Notes: generated by a model not told the origin, from the letters alone. A DNA stretch of 64,000 nt from Serratia marcescens (GCF_006715005.1 NZ_VFMJ01000001.1:62001-126000), one strand, 5' to 3'. Shown: positions 34,443 to 44,675, numbered from the stretch's first letter. A program made the numbers and translations.

Positions 34443-36086
34443 ATGATGAGCGATAAAATCACGGTTGGCGAGGCGATAGCCCGGACTCTGGAACAGTACG
34501 CGGTGTCGGCGATGTACGGCATCATTTCGATTCATAATCTGCCGATCGCCGATGCGGTGGGGCAGCGCGATAAAATTCGCTTCGTGCCAGCGCGCGGCGA
34601 AGCGGGCGCGGTCACCATGGCCGACGCGCACGGGCGCTTCTCCGGCCTGGGCGTAGCCTTGACCAGCACCGGCGCCGGCGCGGGCAACGCGGTGGGGGCG
34701 ATGATTGAGGCGCTCAACGCCAACACGCCGCTGCTGCATATCACCGGCCAGGTGGAAAAAGCCTATCTGGACGCCGACGCCGGTTTTATTCATGAAACCC
34801 GCGATCAGCTCGGCTTCCTGCGCGCCTGCTCCAAGCGCGCTTACCGGGTCAATTCACCGGAGCAGGCGGTGGCGGTGATCCAACGGGCGATCCTGGATGC
34901 GCAAACCGTGCCCTGCGGCCCGGTGGCGGTCGAGATCCCGATCGATATTCAAAGCAGCCTGGTTTCCCGTTCGGTGCTGACCGAAGCGTTGGTGCCGGCG
35001 CCGCTGCCGAAGGCGGACGATGCGGCGGTGGAGCGGCTGCATCAGCGGCTGAAACAGGCCAAGCGTCCGCTGCTGTGGTTGGGCGGCGGCGCCTTGGCCT
35101 GCGGCGACGCGGTGCGCAAGCTGGCGGACGCCGGCGTGGCGGTGATCTCCAGCACCCACGGCCGCGGCATTCTACCGGACAGCCATCCGCGCAGCCTGCG
35201 GGCGTTCCATAACTCACCGAGCATCGAGGCGATCCTGACGCAGTGCGATCTGACGCTGGTGGCCGGTTCGCGCCTGCGCAGTAATGAAACCCGCACCTGG
35301 ACGCTGCCGCTGCCGCGCCCGCTGGTGCAGATTGACATCGATCCGGCGGCGGCCAACCGCAACTATCTGGCCGATGAGCAGATCAACGGCGACTGTGCGG
35401 CGCTGCTGGCGGCGCTGGCGGCGCGGCTGGCCCCCGGCGAGAAGGTCAACGCCGAGTGGGATGCCGAGATTGCGGGGGCGGTGCGGCAGGCGGAGAGTGC
35501 GCTGCGCCAGCAGTCCGGTGAATACGCCAAACTCAATGACGCCATCGACGCCGCGCTGCCGCAGGACGGATTGCTGGTACGCGATATCACCGTTTCCGGC
35601 AGCGTCTGGGGCAGCCGGCTGTTCCGGGCGATCTCGCCGCTGTGCAACATTCACTCGCTGGCGGGCGCCATCGGTATGGGGCTGCCGATGGCCATCGGCA
35701 CCGCGATCGCTAACCCGCAGCGCAAGGTGGTGGGGCTGGTGGGCGACGGTGGTCTGGCGCTGGGCCTGGGCGAGTTGGCGACCATGGCGCAGGAACAGGT
35801 GAATATCACCCTGCTGATCATGAACGACGGCGGTTATGGCGTGATGCGCGGCATTCAGGACAAGTACTTCGCCGGGCGCCAGTATTACAACGAGCTGCAT
35901 ACGCCGGCCTTCACCCAGATCGCCGAAGCGATGGGGCTGAAAGCCTGGAAGGTGGACGCGGCGTCGCAGTTCAACGGCGTGCTGGCCGAAGCGATCAACT
36001 ACCCGGGGCCATCGGTGGTCGAGGTGGACATGAAGCAGGTCGGGCCGCTGACCTTCGCCGGGCCGCCGCAGAAAACGCTGTATTAA
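34443..36086 (+). CDS. Thiamine diphosphate-dependent enzyme (acetolactate synthase/decarboxylase superfamily)
   Basis: 547 residues, three-domain layout. The catalytic Glu is E53 in VPARGEAGAVTMADA. A central domain with LLWLGGGALACGDAV follows. The ThDP-magnesium motif GDGGLALGL to NDGGYG lies near residues 433-463. The family includes acetolactate synthase, benzoylformate decarboxylase and sulfoacetaldehyde acetyltransferase. With an aldehyde dehydrogenase just upstream, a 2-oxo acid decarboxylase is a natural reading but not proven. It is last gene of the operon; a second ATG follows at 34446. A strong terminator comes right after. Confidence 0.82.
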   Translation: MMSDKITVGEAIARTLEQYAVSAMYGIISIHNLPIADAVGQRDKIRFVPARGEAGAVTMADAHGRFSGLGVALTSTGAGAGNAVGAMIEALNANTPLLHITGQVEKAYLDADAGFIHETRDQLGFLRACSKRAYRVNSPEQAVAVIQRAILDAQTVPCGPVAVEIPIDIQSSLVSRSVLTEALVPAPLPKADDAAVERLHQRLKQAKRPLLWLGGGALACGDAVRKLADAGVAVISSTHGRGILPDSHPRSLRAFHNSPSIEAILTQCDLTLVAGSRLRSNETRTWTLPLPRPLVQIDIDPAAANRNYLADEQINGDCAALLAALAARLAPGEKVNAEWDAEIAGAVRQAESALRQQSGEYAKLNDAIDAALPQDGLLVRDITVSGSVWGSRLFRAISPLCNIHSLAGAIGMGLPMAIGTAIANPQRKVVGLVGDGGLALGLGELATMAQEQVNITLLIMNDGGYGVMRGIQDKYFAGRQYYNELHTPAFTQIAEAMGLKAWKVDAASQFNGVLAEAINYPGPSVVEVDMKQVGPLTFAGPPQKTLY

Positions 36087-36094
36087 TACGATAA

Positions 36095-36122
36095 AAAACG
36101 CCCGGCGGTTGCCGGGCGTTTT
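36095..36122. terminator. Bidirectional terminator between the Rieske operon and loiP
   Basis: A perfect 12-bp stem AAAACGCCCGGC/GCCGGGCGTTTT with a GGTT loop, eight bases after the ThDP gene and next to the convergent loiP end. Confidence 0.88.
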
Positions 36123-36127
36123 CGCGG

Positions 36128-36880
36128 TTATTTCTCTGCCGCGATGCGATCGCGAATATGTTGCGCACGCGCTTGAGAAGACGGGTGATCGTCGAACAGG
36201 CTGCTCTGGCGGCCGGCTTCCATCTGGGCCAGCTTCTCGAAGCTGGTGGCCAGGCCGTTCGGATCGATGCCGCGCTTTTTCAGCAGATCGAACGAGTAAT
36301 CATCCGCTTCGCTTTCCTGCTTCTGCGAGAACTGGGCGCTGACCAGCTTCTCGCCGATATCCGCCAGCTGCGACTGCGACAGCGAGCCGATGACGCCGCC
36401 GGCGGAGGACGCCGCGGTGCGCAGCGCCACGGTGCCGTAAGCCACCTGCATCGCCTTGCGGGTGTGGCCCAGCGCCACGTGGCCCATTTCATGGCCCAGC
36501 ACGCCTTCCACTTCGTTGTCGTTCATCATGTCCATCAGGCCGCTGTAGACGCGGATGCAGCCGTTGGCCATCGCCCAGGCGTTGACGTCTTTGGTCACGT
36601 AGACCTTGTAGTTGGCCGGGGTGCCGTTGATGTTGTCGCCCAGCGCCGCGGCGATTTTGTTGAGACGCTTGGCGTAGGTGCTGTCGGCCGGCGCGATTTG
36701 TGCCTTGCTGTCCATCTCGGCACAGGATTTATCACTCAGGGCCTTAACGTCGTTGTTGCTCAGGGTCGCCGCCTGGAACGCCTGTGCGCCGGACTGCATC
36801 AAGGTTTCGGTATTCAGGTTTTGACAGCCGGTTGCCAAGGTGGCAATGCCCAACGCAATCAAAGAGGTACGGATCTTCAT
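36128..36880 (-). CDS. loiP: Outer-membrane metalloprotease lipoprotein LoiP
   Basis: An M48-type zinc protease (formerly YggG). In E. coli it is induced at low osmolarity and works with BepA-like factors on envelope proteins. The lipoprotein signal ends in LATGC; the zinc motif is GHEMGHVALGH, with the third ligand in ESEADDYSFDLL. The C-terminus FDDHPSSQARAQHI matches E. coli. I start at ATG 36880 (MKIRTSLIALG), giving 250 residues; the frame extends to 36907 without support. In E. coli it sits between speB and tktA, the same neighbours as here apart from the inserted island. Confidence 0.92.
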   Translation of the reverse strand: MKIRTSLIALGIATLATGCQNLNTETLMQSGAQAFQAATLSNNDVKALSDKSCAEMDSKAQIAPADSTYAKRLNKIAAALGDNINGTPANYKVYVTKDVNAWAMANGCIRVYSGLMDMMNDNEVEGVLGHEMGHVALGHTRKAMQVAYGTVALRTAASSAGGVIGSLSQSQLADIGEKLVSAQFSQKQESEADDYSFDLLKKRGIDPNGLATSFEKLAQMEAGRQSSLFDDHPSSQARAQHIRDRIAAEK

Positions 36881-37118
36881 AACGCCATCTTCCTGTGAAG
36901 GTAACAAGGTAAAAGAATCATTTTGCTTGGAGGAAATCTTGTCGCAAGAGCCTAGTGTACGCCAGACGGGGCGAGAATAGTGTTATTCCGAAAAAGCGTC
37001 CAATCGTGCTAATAAGTGGTGAACTCGCTCTCATTTGGCATTAGGGATTGCCGTTGTGATGTGGAGTCTGAGAAAATAGGGAACTTGACTGCTTTTTTTA
37101 TCCGACCTGGAGTAAAAC

Positions 37119-39113
37119 ATGTCCTCTCGTAAAGAGCTTGCCAACGCCATCCGCGCACTCAGCATGGACGCCGTACAAAAAGCAAATTCCGGCCACCCGG
37201 GTGCCCCTATGGGCATGGCGGACATCGCCGAAGTCCTGTGGCGTGACTACCTCAACCACAACCCGACTAACCCGCACTGGGCTGACCGCGACCGTTTCGT
37301 GCTCTCCAACGGCCACGGCTCCATGTTGATTTACAGCCTCCTGCACCTCACCGGCTACGACCTGCCGATGCGCGAGCTGGAAAACTTCCGTCAGCTGCAC
37401 TCCAAAACCCCAGGGCACCCGGAGTACGGCTACACCCCAGGCGTTGAGACCACCACCGGCCCGCTGGGCCAGGGCATCGCCAACGCCGTCGGCTTCGCCA
37501 TCGCCGAACGCACCCTGGCGGCGCAGTTCAACCGCCCAGGCCACGACATCGTTGACCACCACACCTACGCCTTCATGGGCGACGGCTGCATGATGGAAGG
37601 CATCTCGCACGAAGTCTGCTCCCTGGCCGGTACCCTCAAGCTCGGCAAGCTGACCGCTTTCTACGATGACAACGGCATCTCCATCGACGGCCACGTCGAC
37701 GGCTGGTTCACCGACGACACCGCCCTGCGCTTCGAAGCCTACGGCTGGCACGTGGTGCGCAACGTCGACGGCCACAACCCGGACGCCATCAAGGCCGCAA
37801 TTGAAGAAGCCCGCAAGGTGACCGACAAACCGTCGCTGCTGATGTGCAAGACCGTTATCGGCTTCGGTTCACCGAACAAGGCCGGCACCCATGACGTGCA
37901 CGGCGCCGCGCTGGGCGCCGCCGAAGTGGCCGCCACCCGCGAAGCGCTGGGCTGGAAATACGCCGCCTTTGAAATCCCGCAGGACATCTACGCCCAGTGG
38001 GACGCCAAAGAAGCCGGTCAGGCCAAAGAAGCAGCCTGGAACGACAAGTTCGCCGCCTACGCCAAGGCCTTCCCGGAGCAGGCTGCCGAGTTCAAGCGCC
38101 GCATGAACGGCGAGCTGCCGGCCGACTGGAAAGCCGACGCCAAGGCGTTCGTGGAAAAACTGCAGGCCAATCCGGCCAACATCGCCAGCCGCAAGGCGTC
38201 GCAGAACGCGCTGGAAGCGTTCGGCAAGGTGCTGCCGGAGTTCCTGGGCGGCTCCGCCGACCTGGCGCCGAGCAACCTGACCATGTGGTCCGGCTCGAAA
38301 GCGCTGAACGTTGACCCGGCGGGCAACTACATTCATTACGGCGTGCGCGAGTTCGGCATGACCGCCATCACCAACGGCATCGCGCTGCACGGCGGCTTCC
38401 TGCCGTACTCGGCGACCTTCCTGATGTTCGTGGAATACGCCCGCAACGCGGTGCGCATGGCGGCGCTGATGAAGCTGCGCAACGTGTTCGTCTACACCCA
38501 CGACTCCATCGGTCTGGGCGAAGACGGCCCGACCCACCAGCCGGTGGAGCAGCTGGCGAGCCTGCGCGTGACCCCGAACATGAGCACCTGGCGTCCGTGT
38601 GACCAGGTGGAGTCGGCGGTGGCGTGGCAGTACGGCATCGAGCGCAACGACGGCCCGACCACCCTGGTGTTCTCGCGCCAGAACCTGACCCAGCAGCCGC
38701 GCACCGCAGAGCAGCTGGCGAACGTGTACCGCGGCGGCTACGTGCTGAAAGACTGCGCGGGCACACCGGACGTCATCCTGATTGCCACCGGCTCTGAAGT
38801 GGGCATCACGGTGGAAGCGGCGGACACGCTGACCGCAGCGGGCCGCAAGGTGCGCGTGGTGTCGATGCCGTCGACCGACGCGTTCGACAAGCAGGATGCG
38901 GCGTACCGCGAGTCGGTGTTGCCGGCGGCGGTAACGGCGCGCGTGGCGGTGGAAGCGGGCATCGCGGACTACTGGTACAAGTACGTGGGCCTGAACGGCG
39001 CCATCGTGGGCATGACCACCTTTGGTGAGTCGGCGCCGGCAGAGCAGCTGTTCGCCGAGTTCGGCTTCACCGTGGACAACGTGGTGGCGAAGGCGCAGGC
39101 GCTGCTGAAGTAA
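37119..39113 (+). CDS. tktA: Transketolase
   Basis: A ThDP enzyme of the non-oxidative pentose phosphate pathway that moves two-carbon ketol units between sugar phosphates. Motifs seen: [10 protein letters not shown] near 25, [13 protein letters not shown] near 108, the ThDP site [12 protein letters not shown] near 155, and [18 protein letters not shown] near 470. It is 664 residues, like E. coli TktA. The ATG follows CTGGAGTAAAAC. It runs towards brnQ with a shared terminator. In the same neighbourhood epd supplies PLP synthesis from erythrose 4-phosphate, a transketolase product. Confidence 0.96.
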   Translation: MSSRKELANAIRALSMDAVQKANSGHPGAPMGMADIAEVLWRDYLNHNPTNPHWADRDRFVLSNGHGSMLIYSLLHLTGYDLPMRELENFRQLHSKTPGHPEYGYTPGVETTTGPLGQGIANAVGFAIAERTLAAQFNRPGHDIVDHHTYAFMGDGCMMEGISHEVCSLAGTLKLGKLTAFYDDNGISIDGHVDGWFTDDTALRFEAYGWHVVRNVDGHNPDAIKAAIEEARKVTDKPSLLMCKTVIGFGSPNKAGTHDVHGAALGAAEVAATREALGWKYAAFEIPQDIYAQWDAKEAGQAKEAAWNDKFAAYAKAFPEQAAEFKRRMNGELPADWKADAKAFVEKLQANPANIASRKASQNALEAFGKVLPEFLGGSADLAPSNLTMWSGSKALNVDPAGNYIHYGVREFGMTAITNGIALHGGFLPYSATFLMFVEYARNAVRMAALMKLRNVFVYTHDSIGLGEDGPTHQPVEQLASLRVTPNMSTWRPCDQVESAVAWQYGIERNDGPTTLVFSRQNLTQQPRTAEQLANVYRGGYVLKDCAGTPDVILIATGSEVGITVEAADTLTAAGRKVRVVSMPSTDAFDKQDAAYRESVLPAAVTARVAVEAGIADYWYKYVGLNGAIVGMTTFGESAPAEQLFAEFGFTVDNVVAKAQALLK

Positions 39114-39133
39114 GCGGCCTGGCGCAAGCCGAT

Positions 39134-39165
39134 AAAAAAGCCGGTCATCGTGACCGGCTTTTTTT
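39134..39165. terminator. Bidirectional terminator between tktA and brnQ
   Basis: A 13-bp stem AAAAAGCCGGTCA/TGACCGGCTTTTT with a TCG loop, between convergent genes. Confidence 0.9.
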
Positions 39166-39182
39166 ATGGGCGTAACCCGCGC

Positions 39183-40505
39183 TTACGACGCGGCGTTGGC
39201 GCTTTCGGCGCTGCGCAACCGGTCGTAAGCCGCCGCCAGTAACAGCACCAGCAGCGTAGGCTGCAGCCAGACCAGACCCTGTTCGGCCAGCGGCAATTTA
39301 TCGAACCAGGTCGGCAGCAGGCCGCTGAAGCTGGAGGCCTTCAGGCCGTCGGCGAGGCCAAACACCAGGCTGGTGGCGATCACCGGCGCGAACACGCGCT
39401 TGGCGCTGCGCCAGCGGTTCTGGCTGAAGCTGAGCAACACCAGCGCGATGCAGGGTGGATAGATCGCCGTCAGCACCGGCAGCGAGACGCGGATCAGGTT
39501 GGTCAGCCCCATGTTGGAGACCAGCATGGCGAAGAGCGCGAGGATAACCACCAGCGTGCGGTAAGAGAGCGGCAGGTAGCGAGAGAAGAAATCCGCGCAG
39601 GCGCAAGTCATGCCGACCGCCGTCACCAGGCAGGCGATGAACATCAGTACCGCCATAAAGACGCTGCCCAGATCGCCGAAGGTGTGTTGCACATAAGCGT
39701 GCAGGATTGCCGCGCCATCCTGAGCGCCACTCTCGACCAGGCTGCCGCTGCCGGCGCCAAGTTTGAACATGCAGATATAGACCAGCGTTAGGCCGACGCC
39801 GGCGATCAGGCTGGCCCACAGGGTGTAGCGCAGCAGCAGGCCGCTGTCGCTGACGCCACGCGAGCGGGCGGCGGTGACGATAATCGAGCCGAACATCAGC
39901 GCCGATAGCGTGTCCATGGTTTGATAACCCTGCACGAAGCCGGTGGAAAACGCCGCTGCCTGATAGCTGCCCACGGCGGAGACCGGTTCACCGGCGGGCC
40001 AAACCAGGGCGGCGATGCCGAGCGCGGCCAGCGCCAGGATTTTCAGCGGCGCCAGAATATGGCCGACGTTATCAAGCAACCTGCCGGGATACAGCGAGAC
40101 GATCATCGCCAGGGTAAAGAACAGCAGGCTGTAGATGAACTGCGGCAGTGCGCCGTCGCCGGTGAAAGGCGCGATGCCGAGGGCGAAAGAGACATTGGCG
40201 GTTCGCGGCGTGGCGAACAGCGGGCCGAGCGCCAGATAGCAGACGGTCGCCAACAGCAGGCCGGCGGTGCGGCCGATGGGGCCGGTCAGCAGGCTGATGC
40301 TGCCGCCGACGCGCGCCAGCGCGATCACGGCGATCACCGGCAAGGCGACGGCGGTCACCATAAACCCGAGGGCGGCCGGCCACAAATGTTCGCCGGACTG
40401 CAGCCCCACCAGCGGAGGGAAAATGATGTTGCCGGCGCCGACAAACAGGGCGAAGGTCATAAAGCCCAGGGCGATAATGTCTTTCGGGGATAAATTCTTG
40501 GTCAT
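39183..40505 (-). CDS. brnQ: Branched-chain amino acid transporter (LIV-II/BrnQ type)
   Basis: 440 residues, about 12 membrane helices. It is a sodium- or proton-coupled importer of leucine, isoleucine and valine. Family motifs: [20 protein letters not shown] at the N-terminus, [25 protein letters not shown] near 120, and [14 protein letters not shown] near 220. I start at ATG 40503-40505; the upstream extension of the frame is not similar to anything. In E. coli brnQ lies elsewhere, so its place between tktA and epd is a local arrangement. Confidence 0.9.
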   Translation of the reverse strand: MTKNLSPKDIIALGFMTFALFVGAGNIIFPPLVGLQSGEHLWPAALGFMVTAVALPVIAVIALARVGGSISLLTGPIGRTAGLLLATVCYLALGPLFATPRTANVSFALGIAPFTGDGALPQFIYSLLFFTLAMIVSLYPGRLLDNVGHILAPLKILALAALGIAALVWPAGEPVSAVGSYQAAAFSTGFVQGYQTMDTLSALMFGSIIVTAARSRGVSDSGLLLRYTLWASLIAGVGLTLVYICMFKLGAGSGSLVESGAQDGAAILHAYVQHTFGDLGSVFMAVLMFIACLVTAVGMTCACADFFSRYLPLSYRTLVVILALFAMLVSNMGLTNLIRVSLPVLTAIYPPCIALVLLSFSQNRWRSAKRVFAPVIATSLVFGLADGLKASSFSGLLPTWFDKLPLAEQGLVWLQPTLLVLLLAAAYDRLRSAESANAAS

Positions 40506-40717
40506 AACGGTATGGCACTGCCTGTATTCATGAAATAAACGGCCTGCTGCGGAATGGGTAACTGCAAAGGGCAGGCGCAGGGGGCGGCGAGCGCCCGCAA
40601 AATTTTCGTCCGGCAGGATATAATAATTCGGCGACAAAAACCTGATTAATCCAGTGCTGTTTATCCTGGCGTGAACCGGCCGCACAGAGGGATCATGGCG
40701 GCCGGCCCGGCAGTGCG

Positions 40718-40976
40718 TTAGCCCGCGTGCGCCACCCTGTCTATCGACAGCGGGATTTCGACATGCGGTTTGAAGGAGTCATACGCGAAGGAAACGTGGC
40801 CGTCTTCGACCGGTTTGCGGGTGGCGTCCTCCTCGACCGAGAGCACGAAAGGCCGGCATTCCAGACGCCAGGCAAAATCTTTCGGCCGAGCGCCGGCAGG
40901 GGGCGTCGGAGGTAAAGGCTGTACGGTGTTCCTGGTACACTTTCTTAACGTTATCAAGCAGGGGGAACTGTCGCAT
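40718..40976 (-). pseudogene. Small gene of unknown function, apparently frameshifted in a G5/C5 tract
   Basis: From ATG 40976 the minus strand encodes MRQFPLLDNVKKVYQEHRTA then FTSDAP, and then loses sense. One base earlier in phase, the frame ending at 40718 reads GARPKDFAWRLECRPFVLSV, then [20 protein letters not shown] and [10 protein letters not shown]. Removing one C from the C5 run (plus-strand G 40899-40903) joins them into one 85-residue protein with good codon use. So this is either a true frameshift, a phase-variable tract or a sequencing error. I do not recognise the product. It lies between the csaA-like gene and brnQ. Confidence 0.5.
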
Positions 40977-41006
40977 TTCTCGGTGGCTTCACGAATGATG
41001 CGGCGG

Positions 41007-41339
41007 TTATAAAATCTTGCTGCCAATCTCCACGTCGACATCGGGTTTCAGCAAGACGGTGCCTTGATCCCGGGTGACTGCGGCAAGCACCAGCACTTCA
41101 GATTTAAATCCGGCAACCCGCCTGGCGGGGAAATTAACGACGGAGATGACTTTTCTGCCAAGCAGATCCTCTTCCTGATAGTTTTCGCATAATTGCGCCG
41201 AGCTGTTTTTAATGCCAATTTCTTCGCCGAAATCAATGCGCAGCTTATAGGCGGGCTTTAACGCCTTGTCGTTAAATTCCACGGAAATAATTTCGCCAAT
41301 ACGCATATCCAGTTTCATAAAATCAGTGATTTCGGCCAT
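41007..41339 (-). CDS. CsaA-like tRNA-binding domain protein
   Basis: 110 residues forming one tRNA-binding OB domain: FMKLDMRIGEIISVEF, then LRIDFGEEIGIKNSSAQL, then VISVVNFPARRVAGFKSEVL. The pattern is that of Bacillus subtilis CsaA (IDFGxEIGIKxSSAQ, VVNFPPRRIAGFKSEVLVL), closer than to E. coli YgjH. Homodimers bind tRNA; a chaperone role was proposed for CsaA. It is more AT-rich than its neighbours, which may mean transfer. Upstream (41340-41400) should hold its promoter. Confidence 0.85.
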   Translation of the reverse strand: MAEITDFMKLDMRIGEIISVEFNDKALKPAYKLRIDFGEEIGIKNSSAQLCENYQEEDLLGRKVISVVNFPARRVAGFKSEVLVLAAVTRDQGTVLLKPDVDVEIGSKIL

Positions 41340-41458
41340 GAGTCGGTCCAGTTAATTAAGTGGCTTAGGGAAGGCTAGCAAAGGGAAATTATTCCAACAA
41401 TGTCGCCAGGAGGGGAATAGTTATACCTGATGTAGCAGTTAACTTACATTATCGCGGG

Positions 41459-41572
41459 GTGGGGGCCGGTGTCTTGCCGCTGGTGCAGTTGGCGGGGTTT
41501 GTGCTGACGCTGCTGGGAGTCGCCATCGTACAGCGAATTCGTCTGCTGCGGCGCTCTCGCCTGGCCGAATAG
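41459..41572 (+). pseudogene. 3' remnant of a transporter gene
   Basis: 38 codons ending at TAG 41572: one hydrophobic helix (VLPLVQLAGFVLTLLGVAIV) followed by the basic tail QRIRLLRRSRLAE. This looks like the last membrane helix and tail of an MFS-type permease. The frame has no start or family similarity upstream and is followed by a proper terminator, as if the 3' end of a gene survived a deletion. A short membrane peptide from GTG 41459 cannot be ruled out. Confidence 0.4.
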
Positions 41573-41592
41573 TCTGCGACAGGCAGTGCCGT

Positions 41593-41617
41593 AAAGCCCG
41601 CGCTGCCGGGCTTTTTT
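41593..41617 (+). terminator. Terminator after the transporter remnant
   Basis: The stem AAAGCCCG/CGGGCTTT with six T, about 20 bases after the remnant stop. It insulates the ABC operon that follows. Confidence 0.8.
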
Positions 41618-41735
41618 ATTGGCTGAAAAACGTCCAACCTCACAAAACCGAAAGATAACAAAGCAACGCCGTTGCCTCGTCACACTTATTAACTATATGT
41701 TAATTTTTGGTTTATTAAATGTGATCAGGGGATGG

Positions 41736-42827
41736 ATGATGATGAAAAAAATCAGCGCGACCGTAGCTGCAATCACCTTACTGGGCTCCGTTTCCGCCTA
41801 TGCGGCCTTCCCGGCGGGCTACCCCGCCGACTATCAGAAACGGGTCGACGGCGCGAAGAAAGAAGGCAAGGTGGTGATTTACTCGACCACCGACACCAAG
41901 GCGGCAGCGCCGCTGATCCAGGGGTTCGAGGCGTTGTACCCGGGCATTAAGGTCGAATACAACGACATGAACAGCACCGAACTGTATAACCGCTTTATCA
42001 GCGAGCAGGCGGCCGGCGGTACCAGCGGCGACGTGGTGTGGAGCTCGTCGATGGACACCATTTTGAAACTGGCGGGCGATTACGCGCAGGAATACGCCTC
42101 CCCCGAGCAGGCCCAACTGCCGAAATGGGCGGTATGGCAAGATAAGGTGTATGGCACCACCTATGAGCCGGTGGTGTTTATCTATAACAAACGCCTGATC
42201 CCGCAAGGCGATGTGCCGGATTCACACGCGGCGCTGGCTAAATTGATCGCCGGCCAGACGGACAAATTCAAGAAGAAAGTCACCACGTACGACATCGAAA
42301 AATCCGGCGTCGGCTTCATGCTGTCGGTGCAGGACTTCAAGGCCGATCCTAACTACTTCAAAACGCTGGCCGACGTGGCCAAGGGCGGGCTGGCCGTGCA
42401 ATCCTCCACCGGCACCATGATGGAGCGCGTCTCCTCCGGTGAAAACCTGATCGGTTTCAATATCCTCGGTTCCTACGCCGAGGCCCGCGCCAAGAGCGAT
42501 CCGTCGCTTGGCATCGTCTATCCGAAAGACTATACCCTGGTGCTGTCGCGCGTGAGTTTCATCAGTAAAGAGGCCGCCAACCCTAACGCCGCCAAGCTGT
42601 GGTTCGACTATGTGCTGTCGGAGAAAGGCCAAAATATTCTCGCCAATCAGGCGGATATCCCCTCGATCCGCAACGACATCGAAGGCAAGAACGACATCGA
42701 TGGCATGACCAAGCTGTTGGGTAACGCGCTCAAGCCGATCCCGGTTGATGACAGCCTGCTGGAATATCTGCAGCCGGCCAAACGTCTCGACTACATCAAA
42801 CAATGGCGCGCCGCCGCGGCGAAATAA
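41736..42827 (+). CDS. ABC importer periplasmic binding protein (FbpA/AfuA-like family)
   Basis: 363 residues. The signal peptide is about residues 1-24 (MKKISATVAAITLLGSVSAY then AAF). The mature protein begins FPAGYPADYQKRVDGAKKEG with KVVIYSTTDTKAAAPLIQGF, GGTSGDVVWSSSMD and TTYEPVVFIYNKRL: the class that contains ferric, spermidine-like and hexose-phosphate (AfuA) binders. The adjacent Tyr pair that binds iron in FbpA is not visible and there is no Fur box, so iron is not the obvious ligand. Three ATGs in a row (41736, 41739, 41742) could start it. It is followed by its permease after 78 bases. Confidence 0.82.
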   Translation: MMMKKISATVAAITLLGSVSAYAAFPAGYPADYQKRVDGAKKEGKVVIYSTTDTKAAAPLIQGFEALYPGIKVEYNDMNSTELYNRFISEQAAGGTSGDVVWSSSMDTILKLAGDYAQEYASPEQAQLPKWAVWQDKVYGTTYEPVVFIYNKRLIPQGDVPDSHAALAKLIAGQTDKFKKKVTTYDIEKSGVGFMLSVQDFKADPNYFKTLADVAKGGLAVQSSTGTMMERVSSGENLIGFNILGSYAEARAKSDPSLGIVYPKDYTLVLSRVSFISKEAANPNAAKLWFDYVLSEKGQNILANQADIPSIRNDIEGKNDIDGMTKLLGNALKPIPVDDSLLEYLQPAKRLDYIKQWRAAAAK

Positions 42828-42905
42828 CAGGGACTGCATTCGGACGCGCGCCTGCCGCATGGGCGCGCGCCCTTTGGTCGTCGTTTACAACCATAGGGAG
42901 CATTT

Positions 42906-44667
42906 ATGCAAGCATGGCGCAGAAAGTGGCAGAGCCTGCCGCGCGGCCTGGTGGTGTTGATAACCGCGCTGGTTATCTATGTCCCCCTGTCGTTTATCAT
43001 CATTCAAAGCTTCCTCTCGGCACCGTTCTTCTCTCCCTCCAAGGTCTTCAGCCTGGAGGCCTTCGAGTTCATCTTTACCGATCCGGATTTCTACAAAGCG
43101 CTGAAAAGCGGCTTTATTCTGGCATTCGGCCTGGTGATTATCGCCATCCCGCTCGGCGGCATTTTGGCCTTCCTGATGGTGCGCACCGATCTGCCGGGGC
43201 GGCGGATCATCGAACCGCTGATTCTGGTGCCGATCTTCGTGTCGCCGATGGTGCTGGGTTTCGGTTACGTGGTGGCGGCGGGGCCGGTTGGCTTCTTCTC
43301 GCTGTGGGCGGAGGCGCTGCTGGGCTTTGTGCCGTGGAACATCTATTCGATGGCCAGCATCGTGGTGATAGCCGGATTGACGCACGTGCCCCACGCGTAT
43401 CTGTACATCTCCTCGGCGCTGCGTAGCGTGGGTTCGGACGTTGAAGAGGCGGCGCGCACCGCCGGCGCCACGCCGCTGCAGGTGATGACCGCCGTCAGCC
43501 TGCCGATGGTGCGGCCGTCTATTCTGTATGCCGGGGTGTTGCTGTTCTTCCTCGGGCTGGAAGTGTTCGGCCTGATGCTGGTGCTGGGGGATCCGGAAGG
43601 CAACCTGGTGCTGGCGACCTACCTGTACCAGTTGACCAACAAGCTGGGCACGCCGTCTTACCACCTGATGGCGGCGGTGGCGGTGGTGCTGATCTGCATC
43701 ACCATTCCGCTGGTGATGCTGCAGCGCCGGCTGATGCGTACCGCCAACCGCTTCGTCACCGTCAAGGGCAAAGCCTCGCAGGCCCGCGCGCTGCCGCTGG
43801 GCAAATGGCGCTGGGTGGCCGGCGCGGTGGTGATGTTCTGGCTGACCGTGACCATCGGCGTGCCGCTGATCGGCGTAGTGCTGCGCGCCTTTATCTCCAA
43901 CTGGGGCGTGGGCGTGTCTGTCTGGGACGAACTGTCGATCAATACCTTCCGCACCATCTGGGCGCAACCCAACCTGCTGCGCGCCATCGTCAACTCGATG
44001 GCGATCGGGGTGATCGGTGGGGCGCTGGCGGTGGCGTGCTACCTGTTTATCGGCATTGCCATGCACCGCAAGCCAGATGGCGCCACGCGCTTCCTCGACT
44101 ACAGCGTGCTGGTGCCGCGCGCGGTGCCGGGGCTGTTGGCCGGCCTGGCGTTCCTGTGGGTGTTTCTGTTCCTGCCGATGTGGCTGGACAAATCGCTCAA
44201 GGAAGGCTGGCTGTCAGTGCTGCCGATGGCCGAGTGGCTGCGCGAGAACGTGATCGTCTGGCTGCGTTCGCTGCGCAGCACCATCTTCAGCGTCTGGCTG
44301 GCGTACACCGTGGTGTGGATGGCTTACGGCCTGCGGCTGATCTCTTCTACGCTGCTGCAGGTGGGGCCGGAGCTGGAGGAGGCGGCGCGCAGCGCCGGCG
44401 CCAGCCGCGGCCAGATCACCCGCCACGTCACCATTCCGCTGTCGCGCTACGGCCTGATCGGCTCCTGGCTGCTGATGTTCCTGATCTTTGAACGCGAATA
44501 TTCCACCGGGGTGTATCTGCTGTCTCCGGGCACGGAAACCATCGGCTCGATGCTGGTTTCCCTGTGGGCCGCGGGCGCTATCGATATCGTCGCCGCGCTG
44601 TCGTTCATCAATATCCTGCTGGTGGTGCTGGGGCTGGGGATTGCCTTGCGCTTTGGAGTGAAATTAC

Positions 44668-44675
<8 letters not shown>
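42906..44675 (+). CDS. ABC importer permease, two fused transmembrane domains
   Basis: 589 residues, about 12 membrane helices. Each half has an EAA loop for ATPase docking: EEAARTAGATPLQVMTAVSL near residue 180 and EEAARSAGASRGQITRHVTI near 490. Fused permeases of this type go with FbpA/AfuA-like binding proteins. The ATG follows ATAGGGAGCATTT. Its end overlaps the ATPase gene by eight bases. Confidence 0.85.

Noticed and set aside
42885-44066. 393-codon minus-strand frame opposite the ABC permease
   Set aside because: Composition (His, Arg, Gln) is that of an antisense shadow; the plus-strand permease has both EAA loops.
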